Source: Atkinsonella hypoxylon
Lineage: Eukaryota; Ascomycota; Sordariomycetes; Hypocreales; Clavicipitaceae
DNA length: 64,000 nt
Assembly (NCBI GenBank): GCA_000729835.1
Contig: JFHB01000089.1
Location: 1-64,000, forward strand
Reading direction: 5' to 3'
The notes below the pieces were generated by a model. It was not told the DNA's origin, searched no databases, and was given only the letters and a program-made list of their open reading frames with translations. A program made the translations under genes and the position numbers. Within the stretch, counting starts at the first letter, position 1. Every line of letters begins with the position of its first letter. This document shows, in pieces, positions 49,734-61,736 of the stretch.

Positions 49734-52107
49734 ATGGCTTACGCCTTGGCTGCCTCCTACGCGGGGGAAGCCCTCCTGTCCGGATTCAACTGGTTTGATG
49801 GTGCGGACCCCTCTCACGGATTTGTGTCGTACCAGAGTCGACCAAATGCCGAAGCGATGGGATTGTACTCCGTGGATAGAATCACTGGAGTGGTGAGGTT
49901 GGGCGTGGATAGCACAAACACACTTTCTCTTAGTCAAGGACGACCAAGTATTCGACTTGAAAGCAAAGAGGCGTTCAATCATGGTCTCTTCATCGCCGAC
50001 TTTTTACACATGCCTCCTTCGCAATGTGGTCTGTGGCCAGCTTGTAAGTCCTTCAAATACAATTAGGCGTTCCGATTTGCCGTGGGATATGAGGATGCTG
50101 ACTGGTTTGGCGGGCAATACAGTCTGGTCGTACGGACCGAGCTGGCCGTCTGACGGCGAAATCGACATCATAGAAGGCGCAAACGACCAATACCACAACC
50201 TCATCTCCGCACATACTGCCCCTGGATGCACCCTCTCCAGTACTGTGTCCGGTTTCTCGGGCATTCAGCGCGCAAAAAACTGTGATGTTGGCGCCGACAA
50301 CGTTGGATGCGGGTACGAAACTCCTCCGGATGACACAGCGGCGTATGGAGACGGGTTCAACGCTGCGAAGGGGGGTGTGTACGCCATGGAGTGGGATTCC
50401 GGCTCTCTCAAGATTTGGCATTTCGCCAGAAGCCAGGTTCCCGAGGATATCAGCAATAAGAAGCCTGATCCTGCGGGATGGGGACTGCCGGATGCGGTGT
50501 TTGGCGGAGAGAGTTGCGACGTGGATAGGTACTTCAAAGATATGAGCTTGGTCATCAATATTGTAAGTCTCCCCCTTTCCCCCCTTTTTCCCCCTACCCA
50601 CTGTTCCTGTTTGTTGGGCAGCAGCAGGTGTGTTCTTACTAACGCGACATCGACGTAGAATTTCTGCGGAGATTGGGGCAATGCCATTTGGGGCAAGACT
50701 GATGGCTGCGGCAAATACGCCGCGACTTGCAGCGAATACGTTGCCAAGAACCCGCAAGCCTTTGCCAGCGCGTATTGGGATGTGCGGTACATTGATGCGT
50801 ACAAGAAGAGCCGAAATGACAAGCCACCGGCTCTCGACAAGACGGCTTCATCAAATGTTACCTCGGCGACCACGTTGACAAGGTCCATCCCCACGACTGT
50901 GGCCGTCAGTGCAGGAAACAGCACGAGGACCATTGCCTACAACAAAACCGCAACCTTGATACCCAGTCAGACATCCTCATTAGGTGCCCCCTCTTCTGCC
51001 ATCGACACACAGGCGACGTCTGGTCCCAGGGATCCTTCCAGGCTTGGCGAGTCCGCCCTTCTAGGATGCTACGGCTCCAGCGATGGCTTCAAGACCTTCC
51101 GACAGGTGCAGGATAGCAAGAACATGACTGTCGAACGATGCGTGAAGCTCTGCGCCGGGTCCATGTTCGCCGGTGCTTATAACACCCAGTGCTTCTGTGC
51201 GGACGCCCTGGACGTCAACACGCGGGCCACGGATGGAAGGGACGGTGTTTGCAATCATCCCTGCCCTGGCGATAAATCCCTTTACTGCGGCGGGTTAGCC
51301 AGAAAGGTAGGCGATTTGGCCAACACTACCGCGTCGATTGATCCCCAGCGCTATTGGAACTCTTCATCCTCCGATCCGCAGGCACTCTCCAGGTCGAGCA
51401 CGCCTCTGCCAGCAAGCACCGGCTCAAGCATTCCGTTGAGCAATTCCACACGGCTGAAGAGGTCCCACGGCATGAGAATGAGAAGCCTCAAGCGGAGGGA
51501 ATCTCGACCCATCAACATGCTTCTCACCGTCTACGGCGCCGTGAAGAACGAGACTGCCCAGCCTCCCCCTCCACCAATGGCCCCCGGGCACACCATCACG
51601 TACACTTTCACACAGGCGCTTTCGTCTACGCCCTCGCCAACAACCCGACTGAAAGAGGTCATCAAGACCCTTGTGCCAGTCCGGTCCACCGCACCCCACG
51701 CCGAGGGACCCAAGTTCGCCGCCAACGTCACCGGTATGCAACCCGGAAAGACGGTAACGGAGACTGTTCGTCCCACGGAAGTCGCAATCGAGGAAGCCGA
51801 CTGCGAGACGGCCGCAACACCGCCCCAGCCTGCGACACCACAGCTTCTCCATCCTGCCCAGGGGCCTCCCTCAAGAGTCATGCAGCAGCAAAATGGCAAC
51901 GTTACCGCCAGCGCAGGACATCAAACTGGCACCGCTCCCACCAGCGTAGGGCAGCAAAATAGTCACCTTTCTGCTCCAGCGCGAATCAGTTCGACTGATT
52001 TGCCGGCTGGGCCGGTAGTGACGGCCGGTGCTGGCGGTGTGTGGAGCGAGGCAAAGCTGAGCGTGACGCTCGGTCTGGCAGTCCTGGTGATTGCTATGCT
52101 GCATTAG
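49734..52107 (+). CDS. GH16 endo-beta-1,3(4)-glucanase with WSC domain and GPI-type tail
   Basis: Exons 49734-50043, 50123-50562 and 50659-52107 join in frame for 732 residues. The catalytic domain begins near residue 15 (GFNWFDGADPSHGFV), crosses the first intron at CGLWPAFWSYGPSWP and contains DGEIDIIEG, with nucleophile E116 and acid/base E121. NFCGDWGNAIW is typical further on. A cysteine-rich WSC domain follows at about 380-460 (LLGCYGSSDGF, CAGSMFAGAYNTQCFC). Then comes a long Ser/Thr/Pro-rich linker and a hydrophobic tail (LSVTLGLAVLVIAMLH), as for a GPI-anchored wall enzyme. Such enzymes remodel or degrade beta-glucan outside the cell. Odd: the first ATG in frame gives no signal peptide, and an in-frame stop lies about 45 bases upstream. 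A missing upstream exon is likely. Confidence 0.85.
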
Positions 52108-52634
52108 ACTGATTTCAAGTGTATGGGTATATGTGATGTACAGCATGGCATTGATATCATTTATATGACCTGAAATTTCCCTGCATGGATTGTTTTGATT
52201 TCCTCGGTTGATGCAACTTAGCGGGCATGGGGAGCCAGGACGGAACATGGTAGGAGTCGGTAGGTAGGAGTGTGATTTTGATAGAAGATACTAAATGAAT
52301 ACATGCCTTTATCTTTTTTCTTCTCTCTAGAACCCCAATGGCCGTCTTGAATGTAACATGGTGCACTGGCTCGAGCTTGAGGATGTACCCTGGATCGTAA
52401 ATGTTTGGACTGAGTTTGGAAATTCTGTCAACAAACACCGCGTAGTCGGCTGTTATCACGCTTGACGACATATTACGTTCGTAGTTCAAGTTATCCTATC
52501 AACTCAAATGCGTGAATATATATAGTCAAAGATGCTAACGTCTTTCTACAGTCCTCGCTCGTTGGATTCCAGATGCGACTTCGTTTTACCCAATCACCTA
52601 CACACGTCCTGAATACTGCTCTGTACACCACACT
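52108..52634. other. Convergent spacer GH16 / phosphoesterase
   Basis: About 530 bases containing two 3' regions. No gene or repeat recognised. Confidence 0.6.
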
Positions 52635-53846
52635 TTAAATGTCGACAACAATGGCTCTACTCACAACCTTGCCTGAATTTCTATACATCTGAGCCGCATT
52701 GACCATTAAACTCCCTTGATTACTTCCCGGCCCGCCCATCAGCCACTTCCACAGCACGCTGTGAATGCCATGTAATACCACAGCAAACATGTCGCTCCAA
52801 GATTGATTGGGGATGAAGTCCCAAAAGAGTCCCCGTCGGGGACGGGACATGAGACGCTCGTAGGCAAATTGCAGGTCATCGAAATAGACAGATTCTTTGC
52901 CATAGGCGCAGTGACAATGGCCGAAGACGTGGAGTCGGGGCTGTACCCGCCATACCTCTCTTAAAAGTTGAGGGCAGCCGAGATCGAGGTCCAAATGGTG
53001 TTTCTAGGCACGGGTCAGTCTTCTCTGTCCCTATGGCGCCTTGCCTCTCCCTCCAGTTGCCCCTCCTCTCCTTCTCCTGTTCCTTTCTTGCTGAATGATA
53101 GTGGTGCATTCTCTGACGAGTTCTCCGACGCTAAACAAATGACTCACCGGAGGCCCATGAGTGACCAAGATGTCAGTCTGGGGAGGTACCTTGCTCAGCC
53201 AAGGTGGTCGCGTAGGAGAGTATTGAAATCTAATGAGTGAACAACCGTGTCAATGAAACAGCTTCTTTCAGCCAGTGAGACGCGCGGTCCGAAACCGCGG
53301 GCTAGATGGTGAATGTCCAACGTACGCGAACTTCTTGGGACCACACTCTGGAATGTCCGGTGCGCCAAAGATAGAAATCTGTCGTCCCTTGATGCTCTGG
53401 ACCGAGCTTTCACCCTGAAGATAGATGATGCCGTCGAGGTTGAGTCTCGCGCCCCGCCTTCGGTCGTCGTTGCAACGACTCCGAATATCGAAATAACTGT
53501 CGTGGTTTCCCGCGATGACGACCTTGACAGGATGAGGTAGTGTTTTCAGCCAGTCCAGCTGCTTTTGGATATCTGCGGCAGTGCCATCGTTGGTGAGGTC
53601 TCCTGCGTGGATGAGAATGTCCCCTGGTGGCACGGTAACGGTTTGATCGTGAGTGTCTGAGATGCACACTACGCGGATGGGAGGCTTGTGTCTCGGGGGG
53701 CGGAATGGTGTGCCGCGCAGAAACAGGACGAGGTGGTAGAAGTTGGCAGTGACGTAGGTGAGAGGTGAGAGGAGGAGCTGGTCAAGGAAGGTAAGGTTCT
53801 CCCACTGGTTCTGGCGGCGCATGCCGAGCCAGGTCAAGAAGCCCAT
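52635..53846 (-). CDS. Calcineurin-like metallophosphoesterase
   Basis: Three exons on the minus strand, 53846-53326, 53229-53148 and 53003-52635, join in frame for 323 residues. All metal-binding motifs are in order: SDTHD (D64, H66), GDLTNDG near 82-88, GNHD at 113-116, VTHGPP before the second intron and GHCHCAYG in the third exon. This is the arrangement of the MPPED1/MPPED2 and bacterial-like phosphoesterase group. The substrate is unknown; metal-dependent phosphodiester or phosphomonoester hydrolysis is expected. The N-terminus has a moderately hydrophobic stretch (LLLSPLTYVTANFYHLVLFL, about 24-43) that might anchor it to a membrane. The C-terminus is rich in Trp and Met. Confidence 0.9.
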
Positions 53847-53961
53847 GATGGGGCACAATGATTGACTCGCTAGGGTATTGACGGCGCTGGGTCGGCGACA
53901 GAGGCTGGCGGTTGCGGTGACCAGCTATCAATTGATCGTGCATTCAATCGAGTCCAAATGT

Positions 53962-53990
53962 CATTTAGCATTTAGCATTTAGCATTTAGG
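53962..53990. repeat. ATTTAGC tandem repeat
   Basis: Four copies of the 7-nt unit ATTTAGC, the last one altered to ATTTAGG. Confidence 0.9.
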
Positions 53991-55055
53991 ATGTACTCCG
54001 TACTCAGCGGGCCAGCTTGGGGGCATGGAAGTACATAAGCTACGTTGCGGGATGCAATTGGCAGAAACGATTCGCAGCAGAGAGCTGAGCTTGGAGATTG
54101 AGATTGATTGATTGGCCAGAAAGCGACTCGCCTGCGACTGCCGTCCGTCACTGTCGTCGTACAACTGTCGTCGTACAACTGTTGAGCCCAGCGGGGAAAG
54201 CTTAGAAAACACGAATTGAGTGACGGATGAGTGGCAGCAAATGGTTTTCATATATCTTAGTACCGACCGACCGACAGAATATTACAAGTATAAGTAATGT
54301 ACTATCAATCGCTGATTGATCGATTGCTAACTAACTAGTTACTGCACACATCTCTTTAGAACCGGTACGGCTCCAACGCGGTATCTTAGCCCCGCAGCCC
54401 CGCAGCCCCCTTGCTCGTGCGCGCAACCTCCTAGTAGCAGCAATTCCAGCAATTCCAGCAATACCTTCCATTTAACTATCGCGATGCATCATAGGCCTTG
54501 ACAACAGTCCTTACCACAGCCTATAATTAAGGCCTTTAACAACGAATATATCGTCAATAAGAGTGATGGCTTTCGTAAGCAAGCTGCGAACAATACCTGC
54601 TGGCCTGTCTTTAACCTAGTCTGCGATTGTGGCTACAATTCTAAGCCTCTTATTATTGAAGACTGTCACACTTACAATTAACGTTATACCCCTACGGAAT
54701 ATATAAATCGGATAATTGATAGTACTTGTATTATAGTGTAGATTAGTATGGTGTAGGAAGTACCTTACAGAGAGATCTTTGTATCGGTGGGTGGATAATC
54801 CCAATCACCTTTCAAGGACCCCCTTGCTGCCCATTCCGTTGCTGGGGCTGAGGGTCGGATTAAATGATCCCCGCGTGCTTGCCCTGAGCGGTGCTCCTGC
54901 CCCATCTAGAACGCACGATCCAAGCTCCATTAGGTTAGGTGGGAAACTTGGGTGGTCTATGACCTCGATCCGGAATGCTCGTCTTAGAGTTGGCATTCCC
55001 ATGCCTACTGATCAGTCAACCCTTCAACTTCACTCCTCGTTCATAAACATTTGAC

Positions 55056-55098
55056 TACCGCACATACCGCACATACCGCACATACCGCACATACCGCC
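55056..55098. repeat. ACCGCACAT tandem repeat upstream of TMEM16
   Basis: Four perfect copies and one partial copy of the 9-nt unit ACCGCACAT, ending in ACCGCCCGC. It lies about 210-250 bases upstream of the TMEM16 start, so it may fall in the promoter or leader. Confidence 0.9.
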
Positions 55099-55307
55099 CG
55101 CAAAACAACCATCCTTGGCTTTTCTCGTCATCATCATTGAGCATTGTGAGCTCTGCGGCTTTTTGCTTTGCTAGCACCTACCTACCTACTCGCATGCCCC
55201 GCCATACTCGCGTCCAGTCCCCCCCCCATGCTACCTAGCTTAGCAGCCTTTGCGACCAGCAGCTTGGCGAGTCGTTCATCGCTGAAATACCGAAAAAATA
55301 CGCCATC

Positions 55308-58068
55308 ATGGCGGGCCTGAGAGATTTATATGGCAACAAGGGCGATGTAGCTGGTTCTAGCAACTTCGGGTGCGTACAAAAGTGTTCCTGTTGCGAACTG
55401 GGTCATTTGCTGATGCACTAACTGATGCTGAAAAGAGTTGACTATGTCATCCATTACCTTGTTCCGGCAAAAGGTTCGTCGATGTGCTGCAGCCTCGAAT
55501 GAGAAGCTCTGTTTGATTTGCTCATCGTCTTTCCACTAGAACGCGCGGAAGCAGAAGCCGGCTTTGTCCAGCTCATCCAGGCATTGACGAACGTAGGTTT
55601 GGCCACTGAAGTCCGAAATGGTGATCTTGGCTCGCTGCTCGTCTTCGTCAAAATCGCGTCAACAGATTTGCTTGCACAGCAGGTCTATCGTGGTCGTCTA
55701 CAAGACTGGCTTCAGGGCATCCGCACATCTGGCCCAAACGCCGACCTGGCCAAGGCACTGGAAGATGAACCTGTAACAGAAGCGGAGCGGCTCCGTCTTG
55801 TCTATCAACTCATTATTCGACCCGAGAACGACGGAGGTGCTGGTATCAATCAGGCTGGTTCCAAATGGAAATACGTCAGCGATGTGTTCCCTCTGCATGA
55901 CCAATCTTTCAACAAGTCTTGGATTCAGAAATGGTCGAGGAAATGGCTACTAGACGAAGCAGATGTAGACGACGTTCGCAACAAGTTTGGAGAAAGCGTG
56001 GCTTTCTACTTCGCTTTCCTGCGGAGCTACTTCATCTTTCTTGTCTTCCCTGCAGCCATGGGATTTGCTGCTTGGATGCTGCTTGGCCAGTTCTCCAGCA
56101 TATACGCATTAGGCTGTGGGCTTTGGTCCGTCATTTTCCTGGAATACTGGAAGAAGAAGGAAGTCGACCTAGCGGTTCAATGGGGAGTGCGAGGAGTTTC
56201 TGCTATTCAGCTGCCTCGTCCAGAGTTCAAATGGGAGTATGAGGCCGAGGATGTGGTCACTGGCGAGCCCGTAAAGGTATATCCTTACAAAAAGCGGCTA
56301 CAGACTCAACTCTTACAAATTCCCTTTGCTTTGGCTTGCATCATTGTGCTCGGCGGCTTAGTCGTTACCGCGAATTCACTGGAAATTTTTATCAACCAGG
56401 TATACAACGGTCCAGGAAAACAGTATTTGGTAAGCCGAGGAACCGGTCACTATATGCTTCAAATGATGCCTTGTCTATCGTCCTTCTTAATCTGGCGCAA
56501 AACTTACGTCAAATAGGGATTCGTGCCTACAATGATTCTCGTCATCTTGACGCCTACATTTTCAGCCATGCTGATGAAAGGCGCAATTATTCTGACGAAC
56601 AGCGAGAATTACGATACTCTTGACAGTAAATAAATTCCATGACACACCAATCATAGCGATGATTGCTAACACCATGAATAATAGCTCACAAGGCCGCTCT
56701 GGTGCAGAAACAATTCGTGCTGAATTTCATGACGTCGTACATGGCACTCATCTTCACTGGTTTTGTTTACATACCGTTTGGCGATACTCTTTTGCCTTTC
56801 TTGGACTTTTGGGGTCGCACTGCACAAACCTTGACTTTCAGTGAGAAGCCTCTTCCTATGCAACAATTTCACATCAATCCGGAACGTATCAGCAGCCAAA
56901 TGTTCTACTGTACTGTCACAGCTCAAGTAGTCAATTTCGCCACGGAAGTCATTGTTCCGTATGTCAAACACATGGCTTTTGCCAAAGCAAAGGAGCTGCA
57001 ATCAAGAAACTTTGAGGACCAGGATTATCCAGAAGAAGCTGCGTTTCTTAAACGAGTGCGCGATGAGTGCACTTTGGAGGTATATGATGTCACGGATGAC
57101 TATCGGGAAATGGTTATGCAATTTGGTGAGTTTGAGACGATACTGTGTCCATAACCTCCCCGGTACATCTCTGACAAATTTCGATAGGCTATCTGTCTCT
57201 GTTTTCGGTAGCATGGCCACTGGCCGCGTGTTGTTTCCTCGTCAACAATTGGATTGAGTTGCGTTCAGATGGGCTGAAGATTGCAGTTAGCTGTAAGAGA
57301 CCCATTCCTTGGAGATCTGACTCAATCGGTCCATGGCTCAATGCCATTGGATTCTTATCGTGGCTTGGCAGTATTACAAGCAGCGCAATCGTGTTCCTAT
57401 GCAGTGGTGCCAAAAATGGTAACAAGGGCGCGGCCTCGCAGATCACGGCTTGGGGTGGCCTTCTCAGCGTCGTGTTGGCCGAACACTTCTACCTGCTCAC
57501 GCAGCATGTGGTTCGGTTTGTAATGAGCAAGATGGAAAGCCCTGGGCGGCAGCGTGAGCGAAAGGAGCGCTACCTGATGAAGAAGAAGCTATTGGCCGAG
57601 ACTTTGGGTCAGAATGTCACACCCAAAGCAGCCGTGCCTGGCGTCCAGGCTGGAGAGAAGATTTCAAGAGCAGCGCTGGAAGAACAAGCGCGTCAAGCGT
57701 CCATTCGAGGTCATGGTGGCGCAGAGGAGTCGTGAGTTACTTGACCCTAGCACTTGGCGAGATATCCAATGTTTATGGGCTGTTGATTGATGTATCTTCA
57801 GGTTCTGGCAGCATCAGCGCGGTATAGACGAGACAATTGCCGTCGGACGAAAGATGATCGAGGTGCAGGTACGTTCTCTTACATTCCTTTCATGGGTACC
57901 CCTCCCTTGTCCTTCCCTCAAACCTAGTTGATGAACGGGTGCGGAAGAATGAGATACTGGCTTCCAATCGGACCTATCTCATGGCGAGTGGCTGACTCTG
58001 CATAACCAAAGATGGCGGCCGAAACCAAGAAGCAGCACAATGCGCCTGCATCAAGCCCCACGGCATGA
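55308..58068 (+). CDS. TMEM16/anoctamin family membrane protein (lipid scramblase or channel)
   Basis: Eight exons: 55308-55369, 55436-55473, 55540-56429, 56517-56625, 56685-57125, 57188-57731, 57802-57868 and 58012-58068, all joining in frame for 735 residues. That is the same length as I recall for the structurally studied Aspergillus and Nectria TMEM16 proteins. The N-terminal cytosolic domain starts VDYVIHYLVPAKERAEAEAG. The first membrane segments begin at SYFIFLVFPAAMGFAAWMLL, followed by the family's GLWSVIFLEYWKKKEVDLAVQWG. Later hydrophobic segments include FVLNFMTSYMALIFTGFVYI and, in exon 6, WLNAIGFLSWLGSITSSAIV. Known fungal members are Ca2+-activated phospholipid scramblases; Ist2 instead tethers ER to plasma membrane. 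Which activity applies, and the calcium-site residues, I cannot settle by eye. Confidence 0.93.
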
Positions 58069-58718
58069 CGTCATTCCCAACTGTTGACGCGGAAATTCAT
58101 TGTCCAATGTGGTAACCAACGCAATGAGTACGAAGATTAGGCATTGCCCATCGCAAGGCAAGATGAGATGGTGGTCATGACATGCGAGCCATGAAAAGGA
58201 AAATGCTTGCCCACATCTTAGGCCAAGGGGAGAGGAAAATGGGGACTACAACAACGAATGAGCGGCTGATAGCGGCAAGTAGCAGAGACCTGTGTGAAGT
58301 GACGATTTGGGATAATTTGATGACATTAAGGAACCAGGCACATTTAAGCATACATAAATAGGAGAAGTGTCTAAACTCTCCAGCTCCAAGGCGCCCCACT
58401 CCGTGGCCGTGGCCGCGTCCGTGCCTGTACCCGCGCCCGGTTTAGGATTGACCGTTTGAGCAGGTCGACCCCGAAGCCGACCTATCACGGAAGCTGACCC
58501 GGTCTCCACGCACCTGAAGCTAACGCTGAGGGGGAAAATAACTTTTAGCTCCTCGCTCGCGCGTGTTCTCTTGTCGTCGGTGGTCACATCCAACCTGATA
58601 TTGCCGATCATCATTACATCATTCTTACATATCTAGGTACAGTAGCCACTTAACACAAAGACCAGAGGGGCGTGCTGGACTGGGCTGTCGCCTTCCTTCT
58701 GACCTTCCTGCTTGCGGC
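58069..58718. other. Intergenic region TMEM16 / transcription factor
   Basis: About 650 bases. A GTGGCCGTGGCCGCG/CCGCGCCC GC-rich stretch lies near 58402-58440. No gene is visible; the factor's promoter is presumed here. Confidence 0.6.
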
Positions 58719-60624
58719 ATGTCGACCCCACGCAATCGCTTCCATGACGGCTGTTGGACATGCAAGGCGAGACGGTTCCAGTGCGATCGAACCCGCCCGC
58801 ACTGTCTAACATGCAGGCAGAAGGGCTTCGTCTGCGAAGGCTATGAGATGCGCCTGAAATGGGGCACTGGCATTGCGTCTCGAGGTCGATTCGCCGGTGC
58901 TAGCGAACCGGTAGAGACTGCCATCCCTCCGCGCCCCAAGGGCCGTCATCGAGACCTCGTTCGTGAGGAGCGCCGTCGGGAAGCCACGCAGGCATCGAGT
59001 AGCGCCCGGGACAACGTGGCGTCGGTGGATTCGGCTTGCGAATCCTCCACGTCGGGATCGGATAAGAGCCCGCCTCAGCTCTGGAGTGACGCGGCGGGAC
59101 AATCTCAGTCAGGTGGGCCTATCTTCTCCGTGAAACCGTCGGTGATGCTTTTTGTTACCATGTCCTGCTACTGCGACCGCTACTACTGTAGTACGCCTAA
59201 CATTAATGGGTGGATAGGTTCTGGCTTAAGCTCGGCCACAGCAGAGAAGTCGTCGCCGCTAGCCAGCTCTCGAACTATCCCACGTTGCATATCACGACGA
59301 GGCCAGGAGGAGATAAGCCTCTTCCAGGATTGTAAGTCGAGATGTGCATCACAGGGCCCAAAACTTGCCGAGCTTGACATCGCAAACGACGAGACTAACT
59401 CGACTACTCGGCTTCAGTTCTCGACTACGGCATCAACGCCTTGTGCTCCACATCTGTTAATGATGAGGATAATCTCCTTGTTAAAAGCTTACCGCGCCTT
59501 TGGGAGGAATCAGAGACGGTTTGCTTAGCATGTCTCACCATACAAGCCAACCTCTGCCCTCGACCCCAGGTCAAGGAGCGGTTTTTCGCATTCTTCAACG
59601 CAGCTTTGGCCACCTTCCGGACCGAATTGGGGAAAAGTGTAAAACGGCTCAAGGACGGCACCTTCACAGCTGGTTTAATGCTGTGTACCATTGGCGTAGG
59701 TCGATCGATGGACATGATTATCTGATTTTTTGCTGCCATGACTGTACGCTGACGGTGTTGTGTTTCTTTTCCCCCGGCGTTCTCTAGTTAGCTCGAGGCC
59801 ACGCTTGGACAATGCATTTACACGGCATGTACAATGTCCTAAAAACGCACGATCTGCGAAAACCAATGAAGGACCTTAACCCCTATCGAATGCATCTTTT
59901 TGAAGTCATGGGCTACCTGGATCTACCAGGCTTTGCTATCGGGCGCCAGAACCCTTCTATTGGCGTATGGCGTCTGCACTGTCGCGAGCCAGGCTACCTG
60001 TGCCGGCCGCCCCAGCTCGACAGTGTCGACTTTGTAAGCGGACTGCCTCGGTCGTTGCTCGATCTTTTATCAGCCATCGATGCTTTGGAAATAACCGAGG
60101 ATGATCTTTGGGACTGGCCCGGTGCCCTAGGAAGCATTTCTCAGTGCCACTTATGGGAAGCATACAGACTGTCTGGCATTCTCTCGTTGCGGAACCCGCT
60201 GTTGTACGTCCCGTTAGGTTGCAGTCAATCGTCATCGCCTTCGGAAGGCAGCTCACAGCGCTCCACGAGTTCGAGGAAAAACATCCAGACGGCGACCGAT
60301 GTCATTACGACGCGCATCATCAGTCATGTTCACGCCATCACGCAAGCCTACGTGGCGCCCGATGCTTCCAAGGACTCACTCATCTTCAACGCCATTGACT
60401 ATCCTCTCTTTTTGGCAGGCATCGAGGCTGACGTAATGAATGAGAAACCAGAGCTCAAGGAAGCAATCAAGAAGTGTTTCGCCGTGCGGGAAGAAGCCTT
60501 CAAATATCCCAGTCGGGACAAGATACTGCTGGAGATTATGGAGGACTGGTGGGTGTGCGATAGGCGTACGATGACGGTTCATGACTTGGCTGCCTCGCGA
60601 GGCCTCGAGCTAGGGCTTTTGTAA
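58719..60624 (+). CDS. Zn2Cys6 transcription factor with fungal-specific regulatory domain
   Basis: The N-terminus has a complete binuclear zinc cluster, C12-X2-C15-X6-C22-X6-C29-X2-C32-X6-C39 (CWTCKARRFQCDRTRPHC), then a basic linker. The regulatory domain is clear downstream: FFAFFNAALATFRTELGKSV and GLMLCTIG (exon ending 59695) join in phase 0 across an intron (59696-59787) to LARGHAWTMHLHGMYNVL and the C-terminal exon ending at 60624. Such proteins bind CGG-containing sites as dimers and switch on pathway genes. The middle (about 59113-59440) is unresolved: the frame from the zinc cluster stays open but does not resemble the family and stops near 59528, whereas the domain continues in another frame from about 59415. 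At least one intron, or damage, lies there. It converges with the amidase gene. Confidence 0.72.
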
Positions 60625-61736
60625 ACAGATTGTTTCTCCGATGCTGCTCCGTCTTGCTATTTCTCTCCAAAGTCAATTTATTTGAGGCTGGCGGGAGCAT
60701 TTCATGATGGCAATCGAGCCATGCACCACGGCTTCACTGATCCTTCGTCACCAAAGATGGACGACCCCGAATTGTCTTAAAGCCTAGTCTTTCATAAACG
60801 CTTGATAATATGGTGCTTGGCGCATTTTGCCTGATACGCTTCACGAAGTCATCGCGGGTCTCTGGAACCGGGCCGATACGCCGCCCGCACACTCAGTCAG
60901 AAACATGGCCGAGAAATCTACAAGAGCTGGTAAATGTCAAGGCTATGTATGGCACGTGCGCTCGTAATCTTCTGCCAGGGAAAATATATCAAGAAAGTCA
61001 CAGTTTGGTGCCCAACCTAGCCGAGGCGGGAAGAGCACGAGAGCGGCAACCCGGCGCGGCGGTCTTATCCAAACCACGCTTTGACCTTGGGGGTTTGCCA
61101 TTTGCCCCTTGGCGTGTTGGGGCGCTATCAGTGAACGGGACATGTGAGTGGGGAGCGGCGATATCACGGGCTTGCTTGGCTGTTGGCGAGCAGTGACAAA
61201 GGTCTGCCTTGCCTGCATGTGCTCAGCATAGGCAGAGCCTCACAGTGTATCAGTGCGAATATGATTCACAATAGTCGCAACTTGAGCAGTAAGGTGGAGG
61301 AGATATGCCGCTTGTTCACACTGTGCTGATGCGTATGCGTATGCGGAAAAGTTGTGTTGCAACGTGGTCGGCTAGACCCTCCTATATAACTACCTAGGTA
61401 ACTACGGAATACCGTGCAGCATTGTTCGGCTAATTTACGAACACGCCCCCTCACCCCGGGGGACCCTCCCAAACCAATTGATCCTTTTCATTACTGACCA
61501 TTCGACTTAAATGAGTGTGCATAACACTCGTCTGATGAGGTCTTCCTTAACGATAAGAGACATGACTCGTCATGCAGGTGACAACTCAAAGTTTACTTGG
61601 AAATGCATGCTTATCTGCCGAGGTTCTTAATAGGATGCTCAGCAACGAGGGGACAAGGAAGCAATCAATTGTTTGCCATGGTGTGCAGAAATGATTGGCT
61701 ACGCCGAGACGCAGGCATTCCTTTTTTTTTTTTTTT
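60625..61736. other. Convergent spacer transcription factor / amidase
   Basis: About 1.1 kb, with two 3' regions. A CTACCTAGGTAACTAC motif is at 61389-61404. A T run of 18 bases (61721-61738) abuts the amidase stop codon. No gene is visible. Confidence 0.6.

Larger units (their letters stand above)
53847..55307. other. Divergent spacer phosphoesterase / TMEM16
   Basis: About 1.46 kb with no gene I can support. It holds short repeats (ATTTAGC near 53962-53990; CTGTCGTCGTACAA twice at 54151-54181; ACCGCACAT five times at 55056-55098) and a GTACTCCGTACTC palindrome at 53996-54005. 54480-54730 is AT-rich and has a plus-strand frame with scattered Cys and Trp codons that could be a decayed mobile element. 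Confidence 0.55.

Noticed and set aside
49316..49798. 160-codon plus-strand frame overlapping the GH16 start
   Set aside because: Different frame from the GH16 domain, no secretion signal and no family features; I could not join it to the gene by good splice sites.
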